Origin: Mycolicibacterium neoaurum ATCC 25795 | GTDB taxonomy: Bacteria > Actinomycetota > Actinomycetes > Mycobacteriales > Mycobacteriaceae | Assembly: GCF_000691525.1 (NCBI RefSeq) | Contig: NZ_JMDW01000013.1 | Span: forward strand, 148,581-212,580 | Length of the DNA stretch: 64,000 nt | Reading direction: 5' to 3' | In this document: piece after piece, positions 1 to 8,965 of the stretch | Position numbering within the stretch: position 1 is the first letter of the stretch | Layout: each line of letters begins with the position of its first letter | Program-made: the position numbers and the translations under genes | Notes under the pieces: generated by a model | What the model saw: only the letters and a program-made list of their open reading frames with translations | What the model was told of the DNA's origin: nothing | Database searches by the model: none

Positions 1-459
1 GTGAAGCTGGAGGGCGGCGAGCGGGTCGCTGCGCAGATCGCGGCGCTGACGCAGGCGGGCATCCCGGTGATCGCGCATATCGGGTTCACCCCGCAGAGTG
101 TCAACGGCCTTGGTGGTTATCGGGTGCAGGGGCGCGGCGACAACGGCGACCAGACCATCCACGATGCGATCGCGGTGGCCGAGGCCGGTGCGGTGGCCGT
201 CGTGCTGGAAATGGTGCCCGCCGAGTTGGCCACCCAGATCACGGGCAAGCTGACCATCCCGACCATCGGCATCGGCGCCGGGCCCAACTGCGATGCCCAG
301 GTGTTGGTGTGGCAGGACATGGCGGGGCTGACCTCGGGCAAGACCGCGAAGTTCGTGAAGCGGTTCGCCGAGATCGGCACCGAGCTGGGACGTGCGGCTC
401 GGCAGTACGCCGACGAGGTCGCCGGCGGGGTGTTCCCCGCCGACGAACACTCCTACTAG
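1..459 (+). CDS. panB: 3-methyl-2-oxobutanoate hydroxymethyltransferase (PanB), 3' part
   Basis: C-terminal 152 residues of PanB; the 5' end lies outside the window. The enzyme transfers a hydroxymethyl group from 5,10-methylene-THF to alpha-ketoisovalerate to give ketopantoate, the first step of pantothenate and CoA synthesis, in the cytosol. The visible part contains the KLEGG segment with the conserved lysine, the NGLGGYRVQGRG loop, the EMVP segment with the catalytic glutamate, and the IGIGAGPNCDGQ-type barrel end (here IGIGAGPNCDAQ), closing with the FPADEHSY tail familiar from mycobacterial PanB. Frame and codon use are normal up to the TAG at 457-459. The apparent GTG at position 1 is an internal valine codon, not the real start. 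Confidence 0.95.
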   Translation: MKLEGGERVAAQIAALTQAGIPVIAHIGFTPQSVNGLGGYRVQGRGDNGDQTIHDAIAVAEAGAVAVVLEMVPAELATQITGKLTIPTIGIGAGPNCDAQVLVWQDMAGLTSGKTAKFVKRFAEIGTELGRAARQYADEVAGGVFPADEHSY

Positions 460-479
460 CTGTCGGCCTGTTCTTCGGC

Positions 480-1259
480 TCAGCCGAAGGCAGGCGCCCG
501 TTTACCCACGAACGCCGCGACGCCTTCTCTGCCATCGGCGGAGGAGGCGTTCGTGGCGATATGGCGCGCCTCATGCTCCAACTGCGCCTCGTATCCGCTC
601 GAGTAGCTGGACAGCAGCAGCTGTTTGACCGCCGAGTTGGAGCCACGAGCACCCGCGGCGACCTGCTCTGCCAGCTCGGCCAGCGTGTCGGGAAGCTCGG
701 CGTCGGGAACGACGGTGGTGACCAATCCCCAGTCCAGCGCGTCTGCGGCCTTAACCACCCGGTTGGTGATCATCAGTTCCTGGGTGCGGCGCAGGCCGAT
801 CAGCCGCGGCAGCACGTAGCTGGCGCCGCCGTCGGGGCTCAACCCGGCCTTGGTGTAGGCCATCGTGAACGATGCCGATTCGGCGGCCAGCACAAGGTCT
901 CCGGAGACGCCGAGGGAGAAACCGGCTCCGGCGGCGACCCCGTTGACCGCGGTGATCAGGACGGCGTCCATGCGGGCAAAGGTCGACATGGCCCGGTGCA
1001 GGTCGTTGGCGATGCCCTTGACGAAGGCGCCCGGATCGTCCGCGGCGGCCATCGCCTTCAGATCGCCGCCCGCGCAGAAGAACCGGCCGGCACCGGTCAG
1101 GGTGACCACCTTGGTCTCCGCGGTATCGCAGAGCGTGGCGGCGGCGGCCAGGTCGCGCGTCATCTCCGCGTTCATGCCGTTGGCGGCCTCGGGCCGGTCC
1201 AGGACGATGGTGACGACGGACCCGGCCCTGGTGAACTTCAGCGTCTCGAAAGCGGTCAT
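480..1259 (-). CDS. Enoyl-CoA hydratase/isomerase family protein
   Basis: A 259-residue crotonase-fold protein. The oxyanion-hole segments are FFCAGGDL and the NGVAAGAGFSL stretch. At the place of the two hydratase glutamates it has Ser (GFSLG) and a non-acidic residue, while an Asp follows in LSPDGGA. This pattern resembles the PaaG-type isomerase branch and other crotonases with one catalytic Asp more than classical enoyl-CoA hydratase. Role is presumably in acyl-CoA metabolism; the substrate cannot be told. Start: a TACCGT -10 hexamer (complement 1267-1272) stands 7 nt before the ATG at 1259, the leaderless spacing, so I prefer it to the in-frame GTG at 1268. It ends 20 bp from panB, tail to tail. 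Confidence 0.88.
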   Translation of the reverse strand: MTAFETLKFTRAGSVVTIVLDRPEAANGMNAEMTRDLAAAATLCDTAETKVVTLTGAGRFFCAGGDLKAMAAADDPGAFVKGIANDLHRAMSTFARMDAVLITAVNGVAAGAGFSLGVSGDLVLAAESASFTMAYTKAGLSPDGGASYVLPRLIGLRRTQELMITNRVVKAADALDWGLVTTVVPDAELPDTLAELAEQVAAGARGSNSAVKQLLLSSYSSGYEAQLEHEARHIATNASSADGREGVAAFVGKRAPAFG

Positions 1260-1266
1260 GGCGCTC

Positions 1267-1272
1267 ACGGTA
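1267..1272 (-). promoter_or_regulatory. Leaderless -10 element of the enoyl-CoA hydratase gene
   Basis: TACCGT fits TAnnnT and is separated by 7 nt from the ATG at 1259. Transcription would begin at or within a base of the start codon. Inferred from spacing only. Confidence 0.5.
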
Positions 1273-1401
1273 TTACGTCACCGTTGCCAGAGAGCTCACC
1301 CGCCCCGGTTTCGGGCCACTCACGCGCCCGGCGGGTCGTTCACCTGGATGTGGCACGCTGTTCACAACACAATCCGGGTGCCACATCGAACAAGGGTGAA
1401 C

Positions 1402-2868
1402 ATGCCTGCCGACAAACCAAAGACGTCGCGCCACACCGAGGTTGAGCGCAAGTTCGACGTCGTCGAGAGCACGGTCTCGCCGTCGTTCGAGGGGCTCGCC
1501 GTGGTGTCCAGGGTCCAGCACGAGCCGACCCAACTCTTGGAGGCGGTGTACTACGACACACCGTCCCATGATCTGGCCGCCCACAAGATCACCCTGCGCC
1601 GTCGCACCGGTGGCACCGATGAGGGCTGGCATGTGAAGTTGCCCGCCGGACCGGATGCACGGACCGAGGTGCGGGCGCCGTTGGCCGACTCGGTGCCCGC
1701 GGACATCCGCGATGTCGTCGCCGCGATCGTGCGGGATCGTCCGCTGTCGGCCGTTGCGCGCATCACCACGAACCGGACGATCTCGCTGCTGTTCGGTGCC
1801 GATGACACACCGCTGGCCGAGTTCTGCGATGACCAGGTCAACGCGGCGGCATTGCAACCCGACAGTGAGCCGCAGACCTGGCGGGAATGGGAGCTGGAGC
1901 TGATCGGCGCGCCGCGCAAGGCCTCCGATCTATTGGACCGGCTGTCCAACCGACTGCTGGACGCAGGTGCGGTACCGGCCGGGCACGGGTCGAAGCTGGC
2001 ACGCGTGCTGGCCACCGGTGAGCCGTCGGCAGCCGCCGCGGTCGAGGCGTCCGATCCGGTGCGCCGGGCGGTGGCCGAGAACGTCGCCGAGCTGTTGGTG
2101 TGGGATCGGGCGGTGCGCGCCGACGCGTGGGATTCGGTGCATCAGATGCGCGTCACCACCCGCAAGATCCGCAGCCTGCTGGCCGACGAGTCGTTCGGGT
2201 TGGCCAAGGATTCCTGGATCCTCGACGAGCTGAAGCTGCTGGCGGGCATCCTCGGGGTGGCCCGTGATGCCGAGGTGCTCGCCGAGAAGTACGAGAAGGC
2301 ACTGGACTCGTTGGCCCCGGAGTTGGTGCGCGGGCCGGTGCGGGCTCGGCTGGTCGACGGTGCCAAGGCCCGCTATGCGGGTGGGTGGCGCCGGTCGTTG
2401 TCGGCGATGCGCTCGGAGCGGTACTTCCGCCTGCTCGACGGTCTGGACGAGTTGGTGGCCGCGCCGTCGGAGACCGCAGGGAAGTCCGGGTCGGAGTCGG
2501 CAGCGGCGAGCGTCTCGGCGGCATACAAGAAGGTGCAGAAGGCGGCGAAGACCGCCGCCGAGGACGGCACAGATGAGTCGCTGCATCGGATTCGCAAGCG
2601 TGCCAAGCGACTTCGGTATACTGCCTCGGCGATCGGTGACACCGCGGTGGAGGCCAAGGCCAAGACGATCCAGAGTCTGCTCGGTGACCACCAGGACAGC
2701 GTGGTGAGCCGGACCCATCTGCTGCACGAGGCCGACGCCGCGCATGCCGCCGGCGAGGACACGTTCACCTACGGCGTGCTGTATCAGAAGGAGGTCGAGG
2801 TGGCCCTGGAGGCCGAGGCCGGTATCGACGAGGCGTTGGCGTCGCTGAAGAAGGCCGTCAAGAAGTAG
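1402..2868 (+). CDS. CYTH and CHAD domain protein
   Basis: A 488-residue cytosolic protein with an N-terminal CYTH (triphosphate tunnel metalloenzyme) domain at about residues 12-205 and a C-terminal helical CHAD domain at about 225-488. The CYTH signature EVERKF (ExExK) opens the domain and charged residues typical of the tunnel follow (TLRRRTGG, WHVKLP). The CHAD part shows paired conserved His-containing helices (VHQMRVTTRKIRS, LHRIRKRAKRLRY), which bind polyphosphate in this family. Known CYTH-CHAD proteins act on triphosphate or polyphosphate; the substrate here is unknown. The start is the ATG preceded by AAGGGTG; a much longer open frame upstream is antisense to the enoyl-CoA hydratase gene and is not used. 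Confidence 0.93.
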   Translation: MPADKPKTSRHTEVERKFDVVESTVSPSFEGLAVVSRVQHEPTQLLEAVYYDTPSHDLAAHKITLRRRTGGTDEGWHVKLPAGPDARTEVRAPLADSVPADIRDVVAAIVRDRPLSAVARITTNRTISLLFGADDTPLAEFCDDQVNAAALQPDSEPQTWREWELELIGAPRKASDLLDRLSNRLLDAGAVPAGHGSKLARVLATGEPSAAAAVEASDPVRRAVAENVAELLVWDRAVRADAWDSVHQMRVTTRKIRSLLADESFGLAKDSWILDELKLLAGILGVARDAEVLAEKYEKALDSLAPELVRGPVRARLVDGAKARYAGGWRRSLSAMRSERYFRLLDGLDELVAAPSETAGKSGSESAAASVSAAYKKVQKAAKTAAEDGTDESLHRIRKRAKRLRYTASAIGDTAVEAKAKTIQSLLGDHQDSVVSRTHLLHEADAAHAAGEDTFTYGVLYQKEVEVALEAEAGIDEALASLKKAVKK

Positions 2869-2873
2869 CGAGG

Positions 2874-3278
<405 letters not shown>

Positions 3279-3358
3279 GCGCGCAACGGTAGCACCACAT
3301 CGCCGCTGGCCCACCATCGTCGGGCGGCGGAGGTGAGCGGACGCCAGAGCTTCCCGCG

Positions 3359-4954
3359 TCAGAACGGCGGGTCGCCGTCGAGGGCGATAGCGGTGGCGTT
3401 GCGGGTGCGTTCGGCGTTGATGCGGTATTGGCGGTCGTGTTGTCTGGTGCGTTGGCGTCGCGGGATGTCAGGTTCGCGGTCGCCGAGATTGCCGCGCTCC
3501 CCGATCAGGGTGATGTGCCGCGCTCGCGGGATCTCGACCTCAGATGTGTTGTGCCCGAACAGGACCGGCCCGAGCGGCATCGTCGTGTAGGTCTGTCCGG
3601 AAGGTGAGGTCCATTCGGTGGTGCCGTCGGGGTGGGCTTTCGGGGTCCACCCAACTTTCATGGTTTTCAGTAGGTGGTGTTCACGGCACAGTGGGCGCAG
3701 GTTGCCCGGGTGGGTCGCCCCGGCAGGCCAGGGGGTGACATGGTCCAGGTCGCAGCGCTGGGCGGGTTTTCCGCAGCCGGGGAAGCAGCAGGTCATGGCG
3801 GTCATGCGGACATAGGCCGCTAGTTTCGCCGAGGGTCGGTAGCGGGGTTCGGAGCCCAGCGCTGTGGGGTTGTTCAGGGGCCGGACTCTCGCGCCGCCGG
3901 CGATGAGTTCGGCCAGTAGGTGGGTGGGGATGATGGCGCCGTCCAGGGTGATACCCGCACCCAGTCGGGTGCTGGCGGCTGGGGCGGTAGGTGCGGCGGG
4001 CGTCGAGGGTGGCTGTGGTTCGGACTCGGGCGGCGTGGCCCTATCGGATTCCTGGCGTTCGTCCACCTCATCGGCATCGGGCGTGCCCGGTGCCGGACCC
4101 GACTCGGGCGTGGGCCCGGCATCCGGCTTCACCCCGTGCCCGCTCTCGGGTTCTTGTCCGGTGAGCACGTAGATGGTGACTGCACCGGCCCGGGGATCCT
4201 TGCCCGATCCGGTGCAGTCGGGGTTACCGCACAGGCACGTCAAGGTTTCGGCGCCGGCCAGGACGGCGGCCAGAGCGTCGGCGCGGCGTTCGGCCACGGT
4301 CCGCGGATCACCGTCACACACACCGTGGGCGAGGGTGGTGAGCCGGGCGTCGCTGATCGCGGCGTCGGTGGCGCGCATCCGTCCCCAGAACGACACCACC
4401 CCATCGGGGTCGTCACGGTCGCCGAAGTCGATATAGCGGTCGTTGGCCGCGGCCTTGGAGCGGATGACCGCGATCGGATCGAACTTACGCACCCAGAAGT
4501 CGACCGCCCGGATCAGCGCGGTCTCCGACAATGCGCCGTACTCGTGGGCGGTGCCGGCGATCCCGGCATCGATCAACCCCAACGCGTCCTCATCGCAGAC
4601 CAGTTGGGTCCGCCAGGTGATCGCATTGATCACCTTCGCCGACACCAACCCCTGCGCGAACACCTCCGCAGTCCTTGGCAGCCGATCACGCAACGCCATC
4701 GCGATGCGCATCTGCGCGCTGGCGGCCCGCGGACCAATATTGCAGGCGGCACTGACCTCGGCCTTCGCGAGTGCCCACCCGTCGATCAACCTCAACGCCG
4801 ACGACTCGTCTTCGTCCTCGCAGTGCCGTGCGGTCACCTCGGCCACCAATGCCAGCCGCCGGGCCGCCGCGGCCGCCTCGGCGCGGGTGGCATCGGTGAC
4901 CGCGGCGATGAGCTCCTCATCGCTCAACCCCGACAACCCCGACCGTTCGAACAT
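3359..4954 (-). CDS. 13E12-family DUF222/HNH endonuclease-like protein
   Basis: A 531-residue member of the 13E12 repeat family, which is multicopy in mycobacteria. The N-terminal part (about residues 1-300) is the helical DUF222 region. A Pro/Glu/Asp-rich linker follows (about 300-360). The C-terminal HNH domain has CCFPGCGKPAQRCDLDHV with the DLDH core, a zinc-type Cys pair, and PLCREHHLLK. Nuclease activity is plausible from HNH but not proven for the family. Start: TAGCAT (complement 4962-4967) lies 7 nt before the ATG of MFERS, so I use this leaderless start in place of an ATG 22 codons upstream (5020). Confidence 0.9.
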   Translation of the reverse strand: MFERSGLSGLSDEELIAAVTDATRAEAAAAARRLALVAEVTARHCEDEDESSALRLIDGWALAKAEVSAACNIGPRAASAQMRIAMALRDRLPRTAEVFAQGLVSAKVINAITWRTQLVCDEDALGLIDAGIAGTAHEYGALSETALIRAVDFWVRKFDPIAVIRSKAAANDRYIDFGDRDDPDGVVSFWGRMRATDAAISDARLTTLAHGVCDGDPRTVAERRADALAAVLAGAETLTCLCGNPDCTGSGKDPRAGAVTIYVLTGQEPESGHGVKPDAGPTPESGPAPGTPDADEVDERQESDRATPPESEPQPPSTPAAPTAPAASTRLGAGITLDGAIIPTHLLAELIAGGARVRPLNNPTALGSEPRYRPSAKLAAYVRMTAMTCCFPGCGKPAQRCDLDHVTPWPAGATHPGNLRPLCREHHLLKTMKVGWTPKAHPDGTTEWTSPSGQTYTTMPLGPVLFGHNTSEVEIPRARHITLIGERGNLGDREPDIPRRQRTRQHDRQYRINAERTRNATAIALDGDPPF

Positions 4955-4961
4955 GTGTTCT

Positions 4962-4967
4962 ATGCTA
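4962..4967 (-). promoter_or_regulatory. Leaderless -10 element of the 13E12 gene
   Basis: TAGCAT matches TAnnnT with a 7-nt gap to the ATG at 4954. It supports the internal start MFERS over the longer frame. Confidence 0.5.
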
Positions 4968-5042
4968 CCCGCGCCCACCGACGCGACAAGGCCGATCGCG
5001 GCGCCTGTGGATAACTGCATCAGCCTCGTTCAGACGGCAAAA

Positions 5043-6560
5043 TCAGCGCCGGCGCAGCACCATCACGTTGTCGGTCAAATGCCCCGGTTGCCCGTCCGGA
5101 CCCACGGCGTCGCGAGCCACCGCCTCGACGCGCACCCGCTCCCAGTCCTCGCCAAGCTCCAAGCCGGCCACCACCTCCTCGGCCGACGGGAACTCGATGT
5201 GCTGATGGTTCGACCACGGCGGCGCATCGCCGTGATCGACGATCAGCAGCACCCCACCCGGCGCCACCGCCTCGGCCGCCCGCCGCAACACCCGCACCCG
5301 ATCCATCGGCAGCTTCGAATGCAGGAACTGTGCCGATACCAGGTCGAACTGCCCGTCGGGGAAGCTGACCTCCAGATCGTGATGCTGAAAGTCGATGTGA
5401 CTCAACAACTCCCCCGCATCCTGCCTAGCACGCTCCAGCGCGACCTCCGAGACATCGGTGGCCACCACCGACCAGCCGCGGGAGGCCAGCCACATGGCAT
5501 CGGCACCCTCACCACATCCCAGATCCAACGCCCGCCCCGGCGCCAGTTCGGCGGCGATCTCGGACATCCGGACGTTCACCCGGCCGCTCCAGATCCGCTC
5601 GCGCTGACCGTAATGCTCATCCCAATGCTGCTGAGCGTCCGGAACCGGCCACGGCGGCACGGGCAGTCCTACTTCATCGGCAAGCAGGCTCTGCACGACC
5701 GCCGTTGCCGCCATGGACCCACTCGCCACGGCCGCGGCCACCTGAGGCATCTGCACACTGACATCGCCCGCAGCGAACACTCCGGGCACGGTGGTGCGTT
5801 GGAACTGGTCCACCACGATGGCATCGGCGGACACCGGCGTGGGCGGCGCAACGGCCACTCCCAGGTGCGCGGCCAGCGGCGAACGCTGGTGCAAGGTCGC
5901 CGCCACCAACACGCCCCGGCGAGCCAGCGGCGCACCCTCGGCGAACACGATCTCGGTCAGTTCACCGTTATCAGAACGGAACTCGGTCACCACCCGGTCG
6001 TCCACGACGATGCCGTCGGCGGCGGGCGCCGTCCCGCCATTGGTCAGCAGGACGACGTCCTCGCTCCAGCCGCGCAGCATCAGCGCCATGTGCACCGCCC
6101 GATCACCGTCGGCGAGCACGGCCAGCGGCTGATCCCGCATCTCCCAACCGTGGCAGAACGGGCAGTGGAAGGCCGAACCACCCCACAGTGCCTCCAGTCC
6201 GGGGATCTTGGGCGGCCGATACTCCATACCGGTCGCCAACAGAATGCGACGGGCACGTTCCCGGCCACCGTCGGCCAACTCCACGACGAAATGCCCGTCG
6301 TGAGCGGCGGCGCCGACGACACGTGACGACCGGAACTGCACGCTCGAATACTTCTCCAGCTCACGACGACCGTCGGCGTAGAGCTCGGCGGGCGGTCGCC
6401 CGTCATGGCCGAGCAGACCGCCGATTCCGTGGGCGGCCAGATTGCTCTGCTCACCCTCGTCGACGACGAGGGTGGCGCGGCGAGCCCGGCCGAGCACCAG
6501 TGCCCCACTCAGCCCCGCCGCTCCCCCGCCGACGACCACACAATCCCACACGTTGTCCAT
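5043..6560 (-). CDS. Thioredoxin reductase-like FAD oxidoreductase fused to a class I SAM methyltransferase
   Basis: A 505-residue two-domain enzyme. Residues 1 to about 295 form a thioredoxin-reductase-like NAD(P)H/FAD oxidoreductase: FAD GGGAAGLSGAL near the N-terminus, a redox CPFC (CxxC) near residue 135, and the GVFAAGDV FAD motif near residue 265. Residues about 330-505 form a class I methyltransferase: ALDLGCGEGAD (motif I) and an acidic loop at VVATDVSE. Known relatives are annotated as bifunctional; no substrate is established. One inference is that the redox half reduces a small metabolite or metal species that the other half methylates. The start ATG at 6560 has CAAGCT 7 nt upstream. 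It is divergent from an XRE-cupin gene and probably controlled by it. Confidence 0.9.
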   Translation of the reverse strand: MDNVWDCVVVGGGAAGLSGALVLGRARRATLVVDEGEQSNLAAHGIGGLLGHDGRPPAELYADGRRELEKYSSVQFRSSRVVGAAAHDGHFVVELADGGRERARRILLATGMEYRPPKIPGLEALWGGSAFHCPFCHGWEMRDQPLAVLADGDRAVHMALMLRGWSEDVVLLTNGGTAPAADGIVVDDRVVTEFRSDNGELTEIVFAEGAPLARRGVLVAATLHQRSPLAAHLGVAVAPPTPVSADAIVVDQFQRTTVPGVFAAGDVSVQMPQVAAAVASGSMAATAVVQSLLADEVGLPVPPWPVPDAQQHWDEHYGQRERIWSGRVNVRMSEIAAELAPGRALDLGCGEGADAMWLASRGWSVVATDVSEVALERARQDAGELLSHIDFQHHDLEVSFPDGQFDLVSAQFLHSKLPMDRVRVLRRAAEAVAPGGVLLIVDHGDAPPWSNHQHIEFPSAEEVVAGLELGEDWERVRVEAVARDAVGPDGQPGHLTDNVMVLRRR

Positions 6561-6600
6561 GGCATCGAGCTTGCCGACATCACCGCACAATGCCAAGCTG

Positions 6601-6619
6601 GTTTGCCATGGAGGCAAAC
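6601..6619. promoter_or_regulatory. Perfect inverted repeat over the XRE-cupin start codon (candidate operator)
   Basis: GTTTGCC, five bases, GGCAAAC: a perfect 7-bp inverted repeat whose spacer contains the ATG at 6608. A CAAGCT hexamer at 6594-6599 would put the transcription start inside the repeat. The position fits autorepression by the XRE protein, with possible control of the divergent fused-enzyme gene starting at 6560, 40 bp away. Confidence 0.55.
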
Positions 6620-7177
6620 AGCGTCGATGAGACGGTCCGCCGTCGGCTGAAGGATCTGCGCACCCGACAGGGGTTGACCCTGCAGGACGTCGCCGGTCGC
6701 GCGAACATCGACGTATCCACCTTGAGCCGGCTGGAATCCGGCAAGCGCCGCCTCGCGCTGGATCACCTGCCGCGGCTGGCCACTGCGCTGGCCGTCAGCA
6801 CCGACGAACTGCTGCGCGAACCAGAATCGGAAGACCCGCGCGTCCGCGGCAGCTCACACACCCGCCACGGCGTCACGTATTGGCCACTGACCCGCGAGGG
6901 TGCGGTCGGCGGCAGGCACACCTTCAAGGTCCGGATCAGCACCAGACGCAGCACACCACCCACCGAGCTGCCGACCCACGAGGGCCAGGAGTGGATGTAC
7001 ATCCTCTCCGGCCGCCTTCGGCTGGTCCTTGGCGAACGCGACTTCATCATCAAACCCGGTGAGGCCGTACAGTTCTCGACCTGGACGCCACACTGGTTCG
7101 GCACCGTCGACGGTCCCGTGGAGGCGATCATGATTTTCGACGTCCACGGTGAACGCCTGCACCTGCACTCGGATTGA
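6608..7177 (+). CDS. XRE-family transcriptional regulator with C-terminal cupin domain
   Basis: A 189-residue regulator. An N-terminal Cro/C1-type helix-turn-helix occupies about residues 8-65 (LRTRQGLTLQDVAGRANIDVSTLSRLE). A single cupin barrel occupies about 100-185, with EWMYILSGRLRLVLG, a KPGEAV turn and a TPHWFG segment. In this family the cupin senses a small ligand. The gene is divergent from the oxidoreductase-methyltransferase gene with 47 bp between starts, so that enzyme is its likely target. The frame is open for another 140 codons upstream, but that stretch is antisense to the enzyme gene. The start MEANSVDETV is chosen for the HTH position and the gene arrangement. Confidence 0.9.
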   Translation: MEANSVDETVRRRLKDLRTRQGLTLQDVAGRANIDVSTLSRLESGKRRLALDHLPRLATALAVSTDELLREPESEDPRVRGSSHTRHGVTYWPLTREGAVGGRHTFKVRISTRRSTPPTELPTHEGQEWMYILSGRLRLVLGERDFIIKPGEAVQFSTWTPHWFGTVDGPVEAIMIFDVHGERLHLHSD

Positions 7178-7181
7178 GCGT

Positions 7182-8240
7182 CTAGAGGTACGACGTCTGG
7201 TTCACCAACCGCACCGATGCCAGACCGTCGGGATAGAACTCGGCGATGCTCAAGGACGCCAGATCCAGATGCAGCCGGTACAGGATTCCCGAGCCGCCAT
7301 CGAGCGCCAGGCGCAGCAGGGTCTTGATGGGCGTCACATGCGACACCACCAACACCGTGGAACCGGCGTACTCGGCGATGATGCGGTTGCGCGCGTCCCG
7401 CACCCGTTCGGCAACAGAATCGAAGCTCTCACCCCCGGGCGGGGTCACGCTGGTGTCGCGCAACCATCGGCGGTGCAGATCCGGATCCTGTTGCGCAGCT
7501 TCGCTGAAGGTCAATCCCTCCCAGGAACCGAAATCTGTTTCGATCAGTCCGTCGTCGACCGTCACATCCAGATCGAGCACCTTCGCCGCCGCCGCGGCGG
7601 TCTCCTGCGCGCGCTGCAGCGGCGAGCACAGCACCGCCGACACCGGGCCCATGGTGCCCAGATAGCGGGCAGCGGCATCGGCCTGGGTTCGGCCCAACTC
7701 GGTCAGCGGCGGGTTGCCCCGCCCCGAATACCGGCGCTCGACCGATAATTCGGTCTGCCCGTGGCGCAGGAGCAGCATCTGCGTCGGCTCGCCGCGCGCA
7801 CCGCTCCAGCCCGGCGAGGAGTTCGGCACCGGCGCCGAATCCGCGCCGTCCATGGCCTCGTTGGCCAATCGGTCGGCATGCGAGTTCTGCTCCCGCGGGA
7901 TCCAGGCGTACTGCACATCGGCGAAGCGTCGTGCCGCCTGGGTTGCTTCGCGGTGTAGCTCGAGGAGATCCGGGTGTTTGACGCGCCAGCGGCCCGACAT
8001 CTGCTCGACGACGAGCTTGGAGTCCATGAACACCGCGACCTCGGTGGCATCAAGCTCGGCGGCCGCCTCAAGGCCGGCGATCAGTCCGCGGTACTCGGCG
8101 ACATTGTTGGTGGCCCGGCCGATGGATTGGCACCGCTCGGCCAGCACCGCCGAGCGGTCGGCGTTGAAGACCACCGCGCCGTAACCGGCCGGGCCGGGGT
8201 TCCCGCGGGACCCACCGTCGGCCTCGATGACAACCTTCAC
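7182..8240 (-). CDS. rnhC: Bifunctional RNase H / histidine phosphatase family protein
   Basis: A 352-residue fusion matching M. tuberculosis Rv2228c. The N-terminal RNase HI domain (about 1-135) has EADGGSRGNPGPAGYG with the first catalytic Asp, RATNNVAEYRGLI with the Glu, and MDSKLVVEQ with the next Asp. The C-terminal histidine phosphatase domain (about 150-352) has LLLRHGQTE with the phosphorylated His. RNase H removes RNA from RNA-DNA hybrids; the phosphatase half has been linked to CobC-type alpha-ribazole phosphatase activity. The GTG start at 8240 overlaps the upstream TGA as GTGA, and the protein then starts VKVVIEADGG as in relatives. Confidence 0.95.
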   Translation of the reverse strand: MKVVIEADGGSRGNPGPAGYGAVVFNADRSAVLAERCQSIGRATNNVAEYRGLIAGLEAAAELDATEVAVFMDSKLVVEQMSGRWRVKHPDLLELHREATQAARRFADVQYAWIPREQNSHADRLANEAMDGADSAPVPNSSPGWSGARGEPTQMLLLRHGQTELSVERRYSGRGNPPLTELGRTQADAAARYLGTMGPVSAVLCSPLQRAQETAAAAAKVLDLDVTVDDGLIETDFGSWEGLTFSEAAQQDPDLHRRWLRDTSVTPPGGESFDSVAERVRDARNRIIAEYAGSTVLVVSHVTPIKTLLRLALDGGSGILYRLHLDLASLSIAEFYPDGLASVRLVNQTSYL

Positions 8241-8965
8241 GGACGGAACCGCAACAGGATCGCACCGCATTCCGGGCAGCGCAGGACATCGTCGTCGGCG
8301 GCCGCGGTGATCCGGGCGATCTCACCGCGATCGATCTCGATACGGCATGCTCCGCACCGCCTGCCCTGGAGCAAGCCGGCACCGGCACCGCCGCCCGCGC
8401 GCACCTTCTCGTACAGCGCCACCAGATCCGGATCCAGCTGGGACACCAGTTCCGCACGGCGCGTTCCCGAGACCTGGCGGATGTTGTCGAGATCGACCAA
8501 GGCAGCATCCCTGGCCAGTTGCGCGGCCGACAGCGCATTCTGCAGGGCGTCGATGCGGGCCAGCTCCTCGGATTGCTTGCGCTGCACCTCCTCCCGACGC
8601 TCCATGATCTCCAGCAGCGACTCCTCCAACGAGGATTGCCTGCGCTCCAGGGTTTCCAGCTCGTGCTGCAGCTCGCTGAGCTGCTTGGCGTTCACCGTGC
8701 CGGCCGCCAACAGCTCGCGGTCGCGGTCCTCACGCTGCCGCACCGAGTCGATCTCGCTCTCCAGCTTGCCGATCTGGCCTTCGAGATCTTCCAAAGCGAT
8801 GGCCACCACGGCCAGTTGGTCATTGGCGGTCTGGTGCTCGGCGTGAATCCGGTCGAACTCCTGTTGCTCGGCAAGATTCTTCGCCCGATGCTCCACGCGA
8901 CGCATCTCGGCGTCGAGCTCCACCAGATCCAGCAGCGAACGCTGCTGGGTGACTGCGGCTTTCAT
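8237..8965 (-). CDS. Zinc ribbon domain-containing coiled-coil protein (Rv2229c-like)
   Basis: A 242-residue protein, mostly a long charged coiled coil (residues about 10-175), then a C-terminal zinc ribbon: CGACRIEI followed by CPECGAIL give two CxxC pairs. This is the family of Rv2229c, always found next to nif3 and rnhC. Its function is not settled; a nucleic-acid-binding or adaptor role is only inferred. ATG at 8965 overlaps the nif3 stop as ATGA and its own stop overlaps the rnhC GTG, so the run is translationally coupled. Confidence 0.9.
   Translation of the reverse strand: MKAAVTQQRSLLDLVELDAEMRRVEHRAKNLAEQQEFDRIHAEHQTANDQLAVVAIALEDLEGQIGKLESEIDSVRQREDRDRELLAAGTVNAKQLSELQHELETLERRQSSLEESLLEIMERREEVQRKQSEELARIDALQNALSAAQLARDAALVDLDNIRQVSGTRRAELVSQLDPDLVALYEKVRAGGGAGAGLLQGRRCGACRIEIDRGEIARITAAADDDVLRCPECGAILLRFRP

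Noticed and set aside
309..1445. 378-residue plus-strand open frame
   Set aside because: Runs antisense through the enoyl-CoA hydratase gene, whose motifs and promoter are clear.
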